Positions 1-9,525 of a DNA stretch of 64,000 nucleotides are shown one piece after another (position 1 is the first letter of the stretch; the number at the start of each line of letters is the position of its first letter). The notes below the pieces were generated by a model. That model saw only the letters and a list, made by a program, of their open reading frames with translations. It did not search any database and was not told where the DNA came from. A program made the translations under genes and the position numbers. This DNA comes from Dicyema japonicum (lineage: Eukaryota > Dicyemida > Rhombozoa > Dicyemidae): contig RDEW01000020.1 in the NCBI GenBank assembly GCA_011109175.1, positions 743,273 to 807,272 on the forward strand, written 5' to 3'.

Positions 1-1345
1 TGATACAATTTCATGTATTGCAAACTCACGTGCAATTAGTTTGAGTTTATCAGTAAAGAATGAATACAATGTGTATGTGAATGACTATAATAGTGTGATT
101 CCTGTCACAACTATTAATATTACATGTATTAAATTAACTGATGATGGCTGTCCTTATTCATGGGATAGAGGACAAGATGTTTACACAACAAACTTGACAG
201 TATTATTAATATTATTGTTAGATTATTTCTGAAAATATTTCTAATAATGCCATGTATTTGAAGATATATGAAAATATGCCTATACAAACTGCAGTTGATA
301 TTGGAATTAGCGAAAATTGGGATATTAAAGGCTCAACTAATTTTTCTGGTTCGAAGTTTTCTCCGTATTTATTATCAAACCGAGTTTTTGATTATGAAAA
401 AGAGAAAAATATAAATATAACACTAGAACTCTTAAATAATACATATTTGAGAAATACAATTAATATACTTGATGGAAATGATAATTCCCCTTATTTATAA
501 ATTCAACCTGTGGATATTATATAATGATAAACTCTCCATCAAATCAATCACTGTTCAATATGAAAGCAGAAGACAATGACTCAGAGGAAAACTCCCAAGT
601 CAAATATAGAATACATGCAATCAATGATTTGAGTATTATTGACTGTCCTTCAAAGAATAACACACAATTTATTCAAAATAGATTCAAATACAGGAATAGT
701 TTATACAAATAAGAGAATAACCAAAGAAACAATATATAATGTTATCATTGAGGCTTATGACTCGGGACCACAACGACTATTCACTCAAACAAATTGCTTT
801 ATTAAAGTCACTAATCTCACATATCATTTCAAATATAACTATTATGGATCGTTCCTAACACAAAATATTACTCTTTGCACATCAATTAAAGATTGGAAAT
901 GTTCACGAATACTGCCAAATTTGTCTCAGAAGAAATCACCGACATGAAATATTCAATTTCCAATGAATCCTTAAAATACTTTAAAATTGATCCACAAACC
1001 GGGTCACTCACAATAATCAAAGTACCAATAAACTACACACTTAATATTGAGTTCTCGTCACAAAAATACTCGACTTTAAAATATTATTTTGTCATCCAAT
1101 TTGTAAACGAAAATTCTAACAAAATACCAAAATTAAATGAACGATCAAATATGTCCATGATTATCACGTGGGCAATATTTTTCTTTTTAAATTTTATAGT
1201 TTCAATAGCCTATGGAATATTTATAGTTGTTAAAAGACGAAATTCAGAACTGAACGAGGCACATACGTATTCTGGAATAACGTACAAAATTGAACCTATA
1301 ATTCTCACTGGAGAACACAGAGAATCTAACGAGAATGGTCAATAA
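1..1345 (+). CDS. Cadherin/protocadherin-like membrane protein, 3' part (runs off the left edge)
   Basis: Calcium-dependent adhesion receptor, acting at the cell surface. What is seen: two or three extracellular cadherin repeats, recognised by the linker DGNDNSP (about 465-490), the box AEDNDSEENSQVKYRI (about 566-613), KIDSNTGIVYTNK (about 675-713), EAYDSGP, and a second KIDPQTGSL (about 985-1010). A hydrophobic segment, ITWAIFFFLNFIVSIAYGIF (about 1160-1220), precedes a basic stop-transfer KRR and a short cytoplasmic tail ending at 1345. A 22-nt GT-AG intron at 200-221 joins two frames exactly. Three further frame changes remain: about 487-495 (no GT donor available), about 630-680 (a 49-nt intron would fix phase but remove FKID) and about 851-891 (a 41-nt GT-AG intron fits). 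So it may be a decayed copy or contain assembly errors. Which cadherin class it belongs to cannot be told from this part. Confidence 0.75.
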
Positions 1346-1835
1346 TTTAGTTAGTGACCCTTTAATTTTTCCTAATTGATTATTTAATTTAATCGTAAGA
1401 GAATTATTTATAAATTCCTTAAAGACCAGTCAGAAAAATCCTGTGGAGTCACTTTTAGTCTTTTTCTCGATGTATTCCGAGTTAGCCATGTTTAATATTG
1501 AAGTTGAACTAAACTATTTTGAGACTTGTATGGTTCACTTTACATGCCGATAATACTTTAGCGACTTTAAGAATCACTAATATTGTCATATAAACTGGTT
1601 AACCAACCTAAGAAAAGTCGGACTAGATCGGCTACAAATAGACAAGCGAAAAAATAATTGTTGAGTCACACTAAAGAGTGCAAACAGTTAGTTTGTGCTC
1701 TAATTAAAATGGGAATTAAATGAGAGTTCAAATCATATTGATGATATGAAAATTAATGGCGTGAATATCGATAATGCTATTTTAAAAAGTCTCAGTATTT
1801 GACGCTGTTTAACGTTCGAAATTTTCACTGGTTTC
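1346..1835. other. Intergenic, AT-rich, no gene seen
   Basis: Follows the cadherin stop. No convincing ORF, repeat match or RNA gene was seen. The first part probably holds the cadherin 3' UTR. Confidence 0.5.
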
Positions 1836-2270
1836 ATTAACGTCTGATGACATCGGATCTAAAGGTCGTGGGTTCAAATCCGAAAAATGGAGTTTTCAGC
1901 GAAGGTCAATTCTTGTCAAACAGATCCCACCCGTAAGGCGACGAGTCCTTCTGGCACGACACAGTTGTTAAAAGGGATCTTCCTACCTTTCTCCCTGACC
2001 AAACCCTCTGATAAAGATTGCATTATGAAAACTAATCTCAAAAGAATGAAGTGATGTCCGCGACGGTAGGACGTGGAGACAAAAATAAAAGAGGGCGGAC
2101 CTACTTCCCCACCTCTCTTCGGAAACGGAAGCCTGTAATGAAATATTAGAAGATGGATTTGGTCGGCACAAGCAGATGATCTCCCTTTGGTTCCTTCTTT
2201 GGATTAGTTAGTTATGACTGTTTGTGCTGGGCTTACAATGGTAAGCCTGGGGTTAATAATAATAATAAAA
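1836..2270 (+). repeat. SINE-1 copy A (tRNA-like B box, LINE-like tail)
   Basis: Short interspersed element. The segment from TTAACGTCTGATGACATCGG to about 2140 is closely matched, in reverse complement, by 36095-36350, so it is a dispersed family. GGTTCAAATCC at 1871-1881 fits a polymerase III B box; the matching A box is weak. The end carries GGATTAGTTAG and then GGTTAATAATAATAATAA, resembling the 3' tail of the LINE copies in this window. Transcription and retrotransposition by the LINE machinery are inferred. Confidence 0.6.
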
Positions 2271-3031
2271 CGGAAAGACGTTTTCCATCTCGTCTACACA
2301 TCTCAAAGGGTTCGAGTACTGAGGAAAAACTAGTTACCTCAAAATCACGTTGAACATCTCGTTTAAAGCTTCGTGGTTGAGGACCCTGCCGATCTCTTCC
2401 TGTAAGCGTGTGGATGAATACAAAGCCGTCTCCATTCTTCACTGATGTGAAAACAGATCATCAGTCTAAATAATACGATCGAGTAACCTCAAAAAAGACT
2501 CGAGTGTTCCGATTGGAATGTCGTTGAGCCAACCTCACGTTCAAGAGAACCTTCGGAAAACAGAAAAGCATAGCGGTTTTGTCTCGTGAACTTCAGCAAT
2601 TTTTCGCAATTTTTACCGGCTAATTTTACATTATCCAAATTCCACTGAAATTCCGGAGATGGGGATAGAGAGGACGAGTAGGTGTTATTCCAGATCTCTC
2701 GTGGATGATCAAATTCCTGGTTAGACGAAAATTTGGGGAAGAGTGTGGAATCTTCTTCACAATGAAATCAGAGTTCATAAGAGACAAAAGTGTGGGGGAA
2801 GAGAATCATAGATAGGTGACGAATCTAAAGGCTACCAAATCCGACAAGTAGTGTGGCCTGTTACTAAGAGGAGTCTCTAAGAGAACGTTGCGAATGCGAT
2901 AGATCGAATATATGAAATTCTTCGAATGGATAAGCCGTTCTTAGATAGAAAAAGGATATGAGGGTCCAAGGTATATAGCAGATTGAGGGCTCACCAATAA
3001 TGCAAACTCCGTTCTTCCAGTTTACATAAAT
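2271..3031. other. Unassigned spacer
   Basis: Only short antisense ORFs without recognisable domains. No terminal repeats or known repeat family were recognised. It may be old element debris. Confidence 0.35.
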
Positions 3032-3229
3032 ATGTCCGTAGAAGATGGTGTCCACATTTTAAATGAGCCAGGGTTACCTAGATGTCCCTCAGAAGAGAAG
3101 ATTCTGATGGCTCTATTGGGGATGGAAGGTATGGATAATAGCATTCAAGATAGGTCATTGGTTGTAGCGGCAACCCCTTTTCCGCCAACTGATAAAAACC
3201 TGTTCGCATTAAGTCCCCCGAAAAGGTAA
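3032..3229 (+). CDS. Hypothetical short ORF, 65 aa
   Basis: I do not recognise this protein. It starts MSVEDGVHIL and is followed directly by GTAATACG, which could be a splice donor after the KR codons, so it may be an exon. It lies about 80 bp upstream of the TATA-like site of the acidic-protein ORF on the same strand. No domain, signal peptide or membrane segment is visible. It could equally be a chance ORF inside old repeat sequence. Confidence 0.2.
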   Translation: MSVEDGVHILNEPGLPRCPSEEKILMALLGMEGMDNSIQDRSLVVAATPFPPTDKNLFALSPPKR

Positions 3230-3305
3230 TACGTCATTCATATAATGAATTGAGGAAGTACATTATTGTGAATTCCTTATATTGATTTACGTAAGTCTCA
3301 CCAAA

Positions 3306-3313
3306 TATATAAG
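3306..3313 (+). promoter_or_regulatory. TATA-like box before the acidic-protein ORF
   Basis: TATATAAG lies 25 bp upstream of the ATG at 3338, followed by CAACTCCCGTCAACTCCAAA. If used at the normal 25-30 bp distance, transcription would start within a few bases of the start codon, giving almost no 5' UTR. That is plausible in a very compact genome but unproven. Confidence 0.35.
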
Positions 3314-3337
3314 CAACTCCCGTCAACTCCAAACAAA

Positions 3338-3709
3338 ATGTGTAGTGATAAAGATAAGATAACAAAGAATGAGCACGATTTTGACTTTAATTATATGTCA
3401 CCTGAGGAAGACGACTTTGTAAGCGATAGTGATTCTGACGATGAGTTCTCCCAGTATTACATAGAAAATTCAGAAATGCAACGAATTCTACAAGATGACG
3501 AGCCGTTTATAATATGGAGTGATGATGGAGAATACTGGGAGTTGGACGTGATGCTACATATTGACAGCGCTGATGTTATCTCACATGTTGAGGAGACGGG
3601 ATCACAGAAATCCGGGGACTATTGCATAGCTAATGAATCCTTAGAGGTGGTCGAAGAATCTAATAATTCAAATAAGTCTGAGCCGGACAAAACTGATAAT
3701 TTCGAATAA
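3338..3709 (+). CDS. Hypothetical acidic protein, 123 aa
   Basis: Function not recognised. The ORF is uninterrupted from an ATG in an A-rich context (ACAAAATG) to TAA. The protein is strongly acidic, with a cluster SPEEDDFVSDSDSDDEF near residues 29-45 and an aromatic stretch (FIIWSDDGEYWELD) near residues 65-78, then a Ser/Asn/Glu-rich tail. No signal peptide or membrane helix is visible. A TATA-like box sits just upstream and AT-rich sequence with ATAAAATTAA follows the stop. Composition and length make a real gene more likely than chance in DNA this AT-rich. It may be a nuclear or chaperone-like acidic protein, but that is a guess. Confidence 0.5.
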   Translation: MCSDKDKITKNEHDFDFNYMSPEEDDFVSDSDSDDEFSQYYIENSEMQRILQDDEPFIIWSDDGEYWELDVMLHIDSADVISHVEETGSQKSGDYCIANESLEVVEESNNSNKSEPDKTDNFE

Positions 3710-4580
3710 CTTTATTTACTATAAAATTAATTGTTAGAAATATTTTAAAAATGTTTATTTATTCTTGTTAGGCACCGGGTTCCTTCACTTGAAAGGACAG
3801 GAAGTAGGTATGCCCTTAATTACATAAGTGTTTTCATAAATGAAGTCTACATCGTATGTCTATAGCATCGGCTTGTGTTTCATGTGAAAGTTCTTAGGGA
3901 AGCAAAATCGGAGAACAGGAACCTACGTGTAGACACTGCAAATAATCTAGAAGTATGTTAGTTTTGTACGTAGTCTTAAAATTTTTTGACTTTGTATTTC
4001 TTATTTTAATTGCAAGATACGTCTCTTCTAGTAAATGGCTCATTAGTCGTATTTGTCTTGGTTGATAATTCTTTCGAGGAACTTCATTAATTTCTTCTGT
4101 TTATTATATCGAAGGCTATCGAAAAGTCTATCAACTCACATTTTGTATTTTTGACAAATCCTAGTACCAAAAATCTTCTTTGTGAGTAATTTCCTCGGAA
4201 TCGAGTTACAAGCCTTATGTATGTCAATGGAGCACATAAGAATCTTTTGATGCACCGATTTTCATTGTAGACTAAATTTTATTAAGCAGTTTTTGTAGCC
4301 TGGGAATAAAATAGGCTTTTCATTTCGTGGTAACTATTCCTTGAAAGTAATGATAATGGGTTTATGGTCACTGGTAATATCATAAAACACTGACCAATTG
4401 GTTAGAGAGGCGATTTTACAGAAAGCAATCGTAAGTTCGGACGTCGTGTCGTTTGCTCTGTAAGGAGTCCTTGTATTAAATATAAAGATGTTTAATATAA
4501 CTAGTTATTCAGGTTCTATAGTAAGTGGATTCCATTGGCGTCTTCTCACTGGCTTTTGAGCCATATCGGATGCTTCGTAT
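3710..4580. other. Intergenic spacer, no gene seen
   Basis: AT-rich; no ORF with domain content, no repeat match noted. The short ORF at 4535-4738 is the antisense shadow of LINE endonuclease debris. Confidence 0.45.
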
Positions 4581-4844
4581 TCAGGTCTCCACATAAGAAT
4601 AGGTTATTTGTATGGTCGATATCTGGCAGTTATAAACTGACTCAATACGGTGAGGTATCCATTGTTGAAATTGTGATATATTCAACGGAGGGAGAAAGTG
4701 GATATGTATTTTTTCCGTTAAGGAAATTTTCTTCTTGATAAGTGTAATCACCCCACCACCGAGGCCAAAAGGGCGGTCACGTAGAATAATGTTATAGTTT
4801 TTGAAGACTTGGGTGGAGTGGAAGAAGACAGTCATGTTTCTCAC
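4581..4844 (-). pseudogene. 2A-LINE fragment: endonuclease domain
   Basis: Reverse-strand ORF containing RPFGLGGGVITLIKKKIS, which matches in position and pattern the AP-endonuclease segment of the fuller LINE at 53213 (RPNRLGRGLLTIIRKN). The GGG followed by a hydrophobic strand is a normal feature of this endonuclease family. No reverse transcriptase follows on this strand, so it is an isolated remnant. Confidence 0.6.
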
Positions 4845-5004
4845 CAGATTGCATCAGTCAGGCTTCAACCGAGTTGGATGAGGAAGACCAGAAAGGCGGC
4901 CGTTCAAGAAGGATAATCTTCATGGATAGGGAAGAATACCAGGTCCTTTTCGACTGTGAAGTAAATTCCACAACTTGCGCCACCAGAAACGGCGAACCAC
5001 ATGA

Positions 5005-5520
5005 CGCGCGCATTATTTTTTTTAATTTTTTAATACCCCCTGGAACACCGAGAAAGAAAGACAAAAGAGTCAAACAGTTAGGTGATCCCAGTCTTCGCAA
5101 TCAATTGTGCCATTTGACGTCTGTGATCTTTGATCGTTCACACTACTTTCAGGAAGAGCCTTCTCTCGGTCTTGCAGAGAAATCCGATCGGGGAGGGAAG
5201 TTTCTTATCCAATCGGTTTTCTCATGCCAAGGAAAGGATCAGGCGAAGCGGGTTTCTATCTTTCTCACATATGCGAAGAAATCCGGAACCACGACTACAG
5301 ATCTTAGCTTCCATGAGTAGTGGGTCGACTGTTGATCCATTACTTGGGAATGGCATACTGATGGTTTTCTGGTATATTGAGTTGACTCTTTGCACCATAG
5401 ACTCCGATAGCGCGAATCTCCATGCAACGGAAATATACTCAACGGCTGGTTCTATTGTTTGCTGGTAGAGAATAGAAACAGAAAAATCCATATTCCTCGG
5501 GGTCCTCCGGACAAGGGCGC
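5005..5520 (-). mobile_element. 5'-truncated 2A-LINE: C-terminus plus 3' tail
   Basis: On the reverse strand the ORF at 5491-5222 reads LYQQTIEPAVEYISVAWRF, the region after the reverse transcriptase that appears in other copies as LYNQLLKPTVEYACASWAYG (16900-16965) and LHKQFIEPSISYACASWG (55770-55820). It is followed on that strand by the family tail GGGATCACCTAACTGTTTGA at 5090, a TCTTTCTCGGTG box, and an A-rich end at about 5005. This is a typical dead insertion: 5' truncated, tail intact. Its 5' part near 5483-5540 repeats the sequence at 6170-6235. Confidence 0.7.
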
Positions 5521-6129
5521 GTACATTATTGATTGGCTAGAGAGGCTTGGGTAATTAACCGAATAAATATTAAAAAACGAAATTGTTATTTTTAGTTGTA
5601 TTTAAGTTTTCAAATATCATTGTCTTTACTATGAATATGAGGTAGGTTTACGGAGGTAGTCTTTGCAAACTGAAGCTTTTGAGAAAGCCTTTGGATGAAT
5701 TTTCTAGTGGTCTGGAGGTTTACACAGCGAGATAAACAAACGTCTCATGAGGAGGTCAGCATATTTCCTATACTTCTATATTTTGGCTTTTCCAGCAGCT
5801 GAGAATCTATTGGCAGAATACTAATAATGGTTGTTTAAAGCGAAACTGTATGTGACAATTCATTAGCGAACTGATATTTATTCTATCCTGCCGTTTTACT
5901 TCGCTTGTAAACATACTGACTGAATCGATTACAGGAATGGTTATTATGTCTTATTATTTGAAAAACAATAATCACCGTTAAACTAAGAAACAAGATGAAG
6001 TCATTAGATTACTTAGCCATTTTGAACAACGACCATTGTTCGATCGGTACTGTTTACGGGACCTACGCACTTCCTGTCAGCTTGCTCTACTAGGGGCGTA
6101 CTAAGCACCCGTTCCCCCTCTTCTAGGAT
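5521..6129. other. Spacer between LINE fragments
   Basis: AT-rich, no ORF of note; nothing recognised. Confidence 0.4.
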
Positions 6130-7600
6130 ATCGAAGGGAGTAGGATCTACCAGAGAAGACGAGAACCATATTCCTCGGTGTCCTCCGGACAAGGGCGCGT
6201 AAAACGTTAATTTTCTAGAGGCTCTTGGTAATCATGTCTTTTGCGTGGGAGTTGAAATTGAGTAGACTGTCGTACTTGACTCCAAGGACAGTGGGGGACC
6301 TTGTCACTGGAATCCGAGTGGGACCAATAAAGATACTCGGTTCATCCTTAGAACGACGGTCCGAAGTGAAAGTGGAACAGATAGACTTGGTTGCAGAAAT
6401 CGTAAGTCGATTGCCAACAATCCAATCGTGGAGAATGTTCAATTTTGCCTGAGTCTTAAAGGATGCGATTTGCGTCAAACGGTTCCGTATTGCAATGACT
6501 ACATCGTCTGCGTAGGATAATAGCAGGGAATCTTCGTCTCCATCATTAGGTAGGTCGTGTAGGAATAAGTTGAATAGAATTGGTGAAAGTGGAGACCCCT
6601 GGGGTACCCCGTTCGGTAGTAATCGTGATCTAGATCTGAGATCACCACTGACTACTCTTCCACGTCTTCCAGACAAAAAGTTGGCCAGCCATAATTTCAC
6701 ATTCGGACGAATATTAGTAGAAAATATTTTTCCAACCAGGATTTTCCTCGAAACAGTGTCAAAGGCTTTGTTGATGTCAATAGAAACCAAGGTTGTGCGT
6801 TTGTGAGGCGGAGGATGGGTGTTAAAACCGTCGGCAATAAACTGCGATAGGGTTGCCAAGTATGTAGCGGTAGACCTACCGCGGAGGAAACCATGTTGAA
6901 ATATAGGACGTGGAAGATACGGAATAATGACTGATAATACAAGTTTCTCCATAATTTTTGACAGTGTGCTGGTAACGGAAATAGGCCTGTAGGAGCCAGG
7001 TTCTGTCTCTGGTTTCCCAGCCTTCAATATCGGTCTGATGATAGAATTCTTCCAAATCTTGGGAATAATATTATAGTTAATGGACAGGTGTATATTTGCG
7101 TGAGGTAGCCAATTGCGTAGTGGCTCAGGTGTTTTAGGTGAATAAAAGATACTTTGTCAGGCCCGCACGCCCGTGAGCTCTTTAATAACATTCAAGACTT
7201 GGTCATCTGAGAATAGTTCGTGGTAAGGTTCCTTCTTCGGTTTATGGGCACGCACCTTGATGTCCAGGTGTTTCGAGAATGGTTTGAAGCTAATTCCAGC
7301 GTAATGTTTCATAAGGGTGTTAGGATGTAAGTGGCATAAGTGTTCAGGAGAAGACTTTCCGTGGGCACGCATCTTAATGTCCAGGTGTTTCGAGAATGGT
7401 TTGAAGCTAATTCCAGCGTAATGTTTCATAAGGGTGTTAGGATGTAACTGGCATAAATGTTCAGGAGAAAACTTTCCGGTTCCGTCTGCATCATCCGGCT
7501 CCGACTTGAATTGTTTAAGAGTTTTCCAGAAATGTCGGGATGTTCTTTTCCTGTAGAGGTGTGACTCAAGACCGCATCAGCTGTGATGGAAGATTTAATC
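6130..7600 (-). mobile_element. 2A-LINE copy with readable reverse transcriptase
   Basis: The 270-codon reverse-strand ORF at 7027-6215 carries the non-LTR reverse-transcriptase motifs in order: SYRPISVTSTLSKIMEKLV, HGFLRGRSTATYL, VSIDINKAFDTVSRKI (catalytic Asp), LLPNGVPQGSPLSPILFNLF, LLSYADDVVI (catalytic YADD), then RSPTVLGVKYD. Upstream on that strand, 7480-7160 encodes the linker seen in the 53213 element (LMKHYAGISFKPF versus LMKYYTGISHKTF). The ORF stops at 6215, before the C-terminal EYACASW region, and no 3' tail follows, so the copy is broken at both ends. Pattern and motif order fit the jockey/CR1 group. Confidence 0.85.
7246..7479 (-). repeat. 117-bp in-frame tandem duplication inside LINE ORF
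   Basis: The unit beginning GGGCACGCACCTTGATGTCC at 7246 is repeated from 7363 as GGGCACGCATCTTAATGTCC with few differences. The spacing is 117 bp, exactly 39 codons, and both units encode the LMKHYAGISFKPFSKHLDIK segment. Confidence 0.85.
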
Positions 7601-7699
7601 AATTAAGATAAATTATATTAAATTAATTAAGCATTATAATTACACGTGTTTTTTTAAAATAAATTCATATTAATATATGAGTAACGGAGCGTTGGATTT

Positions 7700-7925
7700 G
7701 TGAAGATCATCGACCCGGACCTACGCCTCTGGAAACCCTTATGAGACTTGACTCCAGATCATGGGAAATTGGCTTTGAAAATTCAGGCAGCCGTCTTGTA
7801 CGTTCATGCACGGGCACGAAGGAAGAACGACGGTCAAAGATGAGGTCTTTGTTAAAATGCATCGGGATCACGTGATAATTAGTTTTGTTTTACCGTGGTC
7901 TTTGGTTAGATAAATAAAATTAAAA
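7700..7925 (+). repeat. SINE/LINE 3' end with family tail
   Basis: 7866-7925 reads GGGATCACGTGATAATTAGT, then TTACCGTGGTCTTTGG, then AGATAAATAAAATTA8-like sequence. This is the shared tail. The body (7700-7860) is too short or diverged to assign to LINE or SINE. Confidence 0.55.
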
Positions 7926-7943
7926 AAAAATATTGGTTTTCTG

Positions 7944-9110
7944 TTGACTCGAAAAGCACACTTACAGATTCCAAAACTGAAAAGCAAACATCGACTGTCT
8001 CAGTCAAAGAATACAAGTGCCTTGAGGATTCTTGCATATCAGAACCTTATACTTGAACCATCCGAACAGTCCTACGCGATGCCCAAGTCCCCCAAACGAC
8101 AATCGAATACCACCTTGCCATGGACTTAATCCACTTAATTCTGGAGGATTTGATGGGCTCCGTCAGGGGCACCTTAAAGATATTATTGCTCAGAACATGG
8201 GTAACTCTGGCTTGTGTCGACTATCAATAAACTAATGAACAGGATGCTTGTGGGATACTAACAGAAGAAATTCGACATGTCATGTTCTCAGCAAAAGTAA
8301 TTGAATTCGATAAACTGGGACGAGGTATACCCCATATTGACGTTGTCTTGGTTTTCCGTCAGTTTGCCTCAAAGCACGTATCTGTCTTCCTAGTACTCCA
8401 GTCAGCAGTTGATCAAGATGATTCTCCAACTCCCAACAGAATCGTTCGAGATCAGAGATATGGAGCATTTGAGAGTCAGGATGGCTGAACAGAAAGACTG
8501 TTACAGGTACATNCGATAAACTGGGACGAGGAATACCCCATATTGATGTTGTCTTGGTTTTCCGTCAGTTTGCCTCAAAGCACGTATCTGTCTTCCTAGT
8601 ACTCCAGTCAGCAGTTGATCAAGATGATTCTCCAACTCCCAACAGAATCGTTCGAGATCAGAGATATGGAGCATTTGAGAGTCAGGATGGCTGAACAGAA
8701 AGACTGTTACAGGTACATCTGCTAAGGCTTATGAACCAATCAAACCAACACCAACTTGCCTGTATAGATATTTAAAGATACAAATGGAGTGGCGCTTGGA
8801 TCAATGCCCTCTAAGTCCGTAGCGTCGGGATTCACCATGATGACAATACTGTCTGCATCAGTAGTTCCATCAAACTTGGACTGAAGATTTAACAGACCCA
8901 CAAGTGCCGATGCGGTGATATCGTCGACTTTTATGGACATCATGCCTTTTCTTGCCGAAGAAGGGCAAGACGATTCTCAAGACATAAGGTTATGAACGGA
9001 ATTGCTAAGCAAGCCCTGGAGTCTGCTGGTTGCTCCTCCATACTTGAACATGATGGTCTGGACAGAAGAAACAGAAAACGACTAGATCGGCGGTTGAAAT
9101 ATCTAGTGCA
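7944..9110 (+). mobile_element. Decayed YLDD-type non-LTR retroelement
   Basis: Pieces in order on the plus strand: SGGFDGLRQGHLKD (about 8140-8175), equivalent to CGIDGMRPDHLKD in the 32660 copy; IEFDKLGRGIPHIDVVLVFRQFASK (about 8302-8376), equivalent to the region before motif A of the reverse transcriptase; and NGIAKQALESAGCSSILEHDGLDRR (about 8997-9070), equivalent to ALDAARHHSVLEPVGL in the 21310 copy. Frames are broken throughout. A single N at 8513 is flanked by near-identical 205-bp copies, so local length is unreliable. Confidence 0.65.
8308..8718. repeat. 205-bp direct repeat around a single N
   Basis: 8308-8512 and 8514-8718 are the same sequence with about two differences (GAGGTATACCCC/GAGGAATACCCC and TTGACG/TTGATG). 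The N at 8513 separates them exactly. The simplest reading is an unmerged contig overlap or two alleles joined in scaffolding; a real tandem duplication is less likely. Confidence 0.85.
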
Positions 9111-9525
9111 ATTATTAATATCATTATAATACTTGGAAAACCGACTATATCGGATATTAGAAAAAGATTTATACGCAAAAACGCATGGGTTTTGCATGAG
9201 TTCTACTATTAAATACTTAAGGGAAGTAGAAGGTGTCATTGGACGTACAAGGTGTGACGGTCTAATGGTGTTAATCACGTTTATCGATGGCAACTAAATT
9301 TACTAAAATTGATAAACTAGTTAATTAATGTATGAGGAATAAGATTTTTTTCTAATTTTTCATTTGTATGTAATCTTATTTTTAGTACCTTACATCAATA
9401 TCGTTTTGCATTACAGTCTGCCTAGGGCTAATGATTACTTAATATTTTTAATCAACAAATGATATTGAAAACTCCCATTAATAATGTAATATTAATAATC
9501 GAGTCAAATAACGGATGTTAGTGTA

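Noticed and set aside
8281-8488. Possible CRISPR-like or satellite array from the repeated block
   Set aside because: Only two copies, 205 bp long, separated by an N; this is an assembly feature.
8740-9293. Two reverse-strand ORFs (67 and 117 codons)
   Set aside because: The plus strand here matches the YLDD retroelement C-terminus, so these are antisense.
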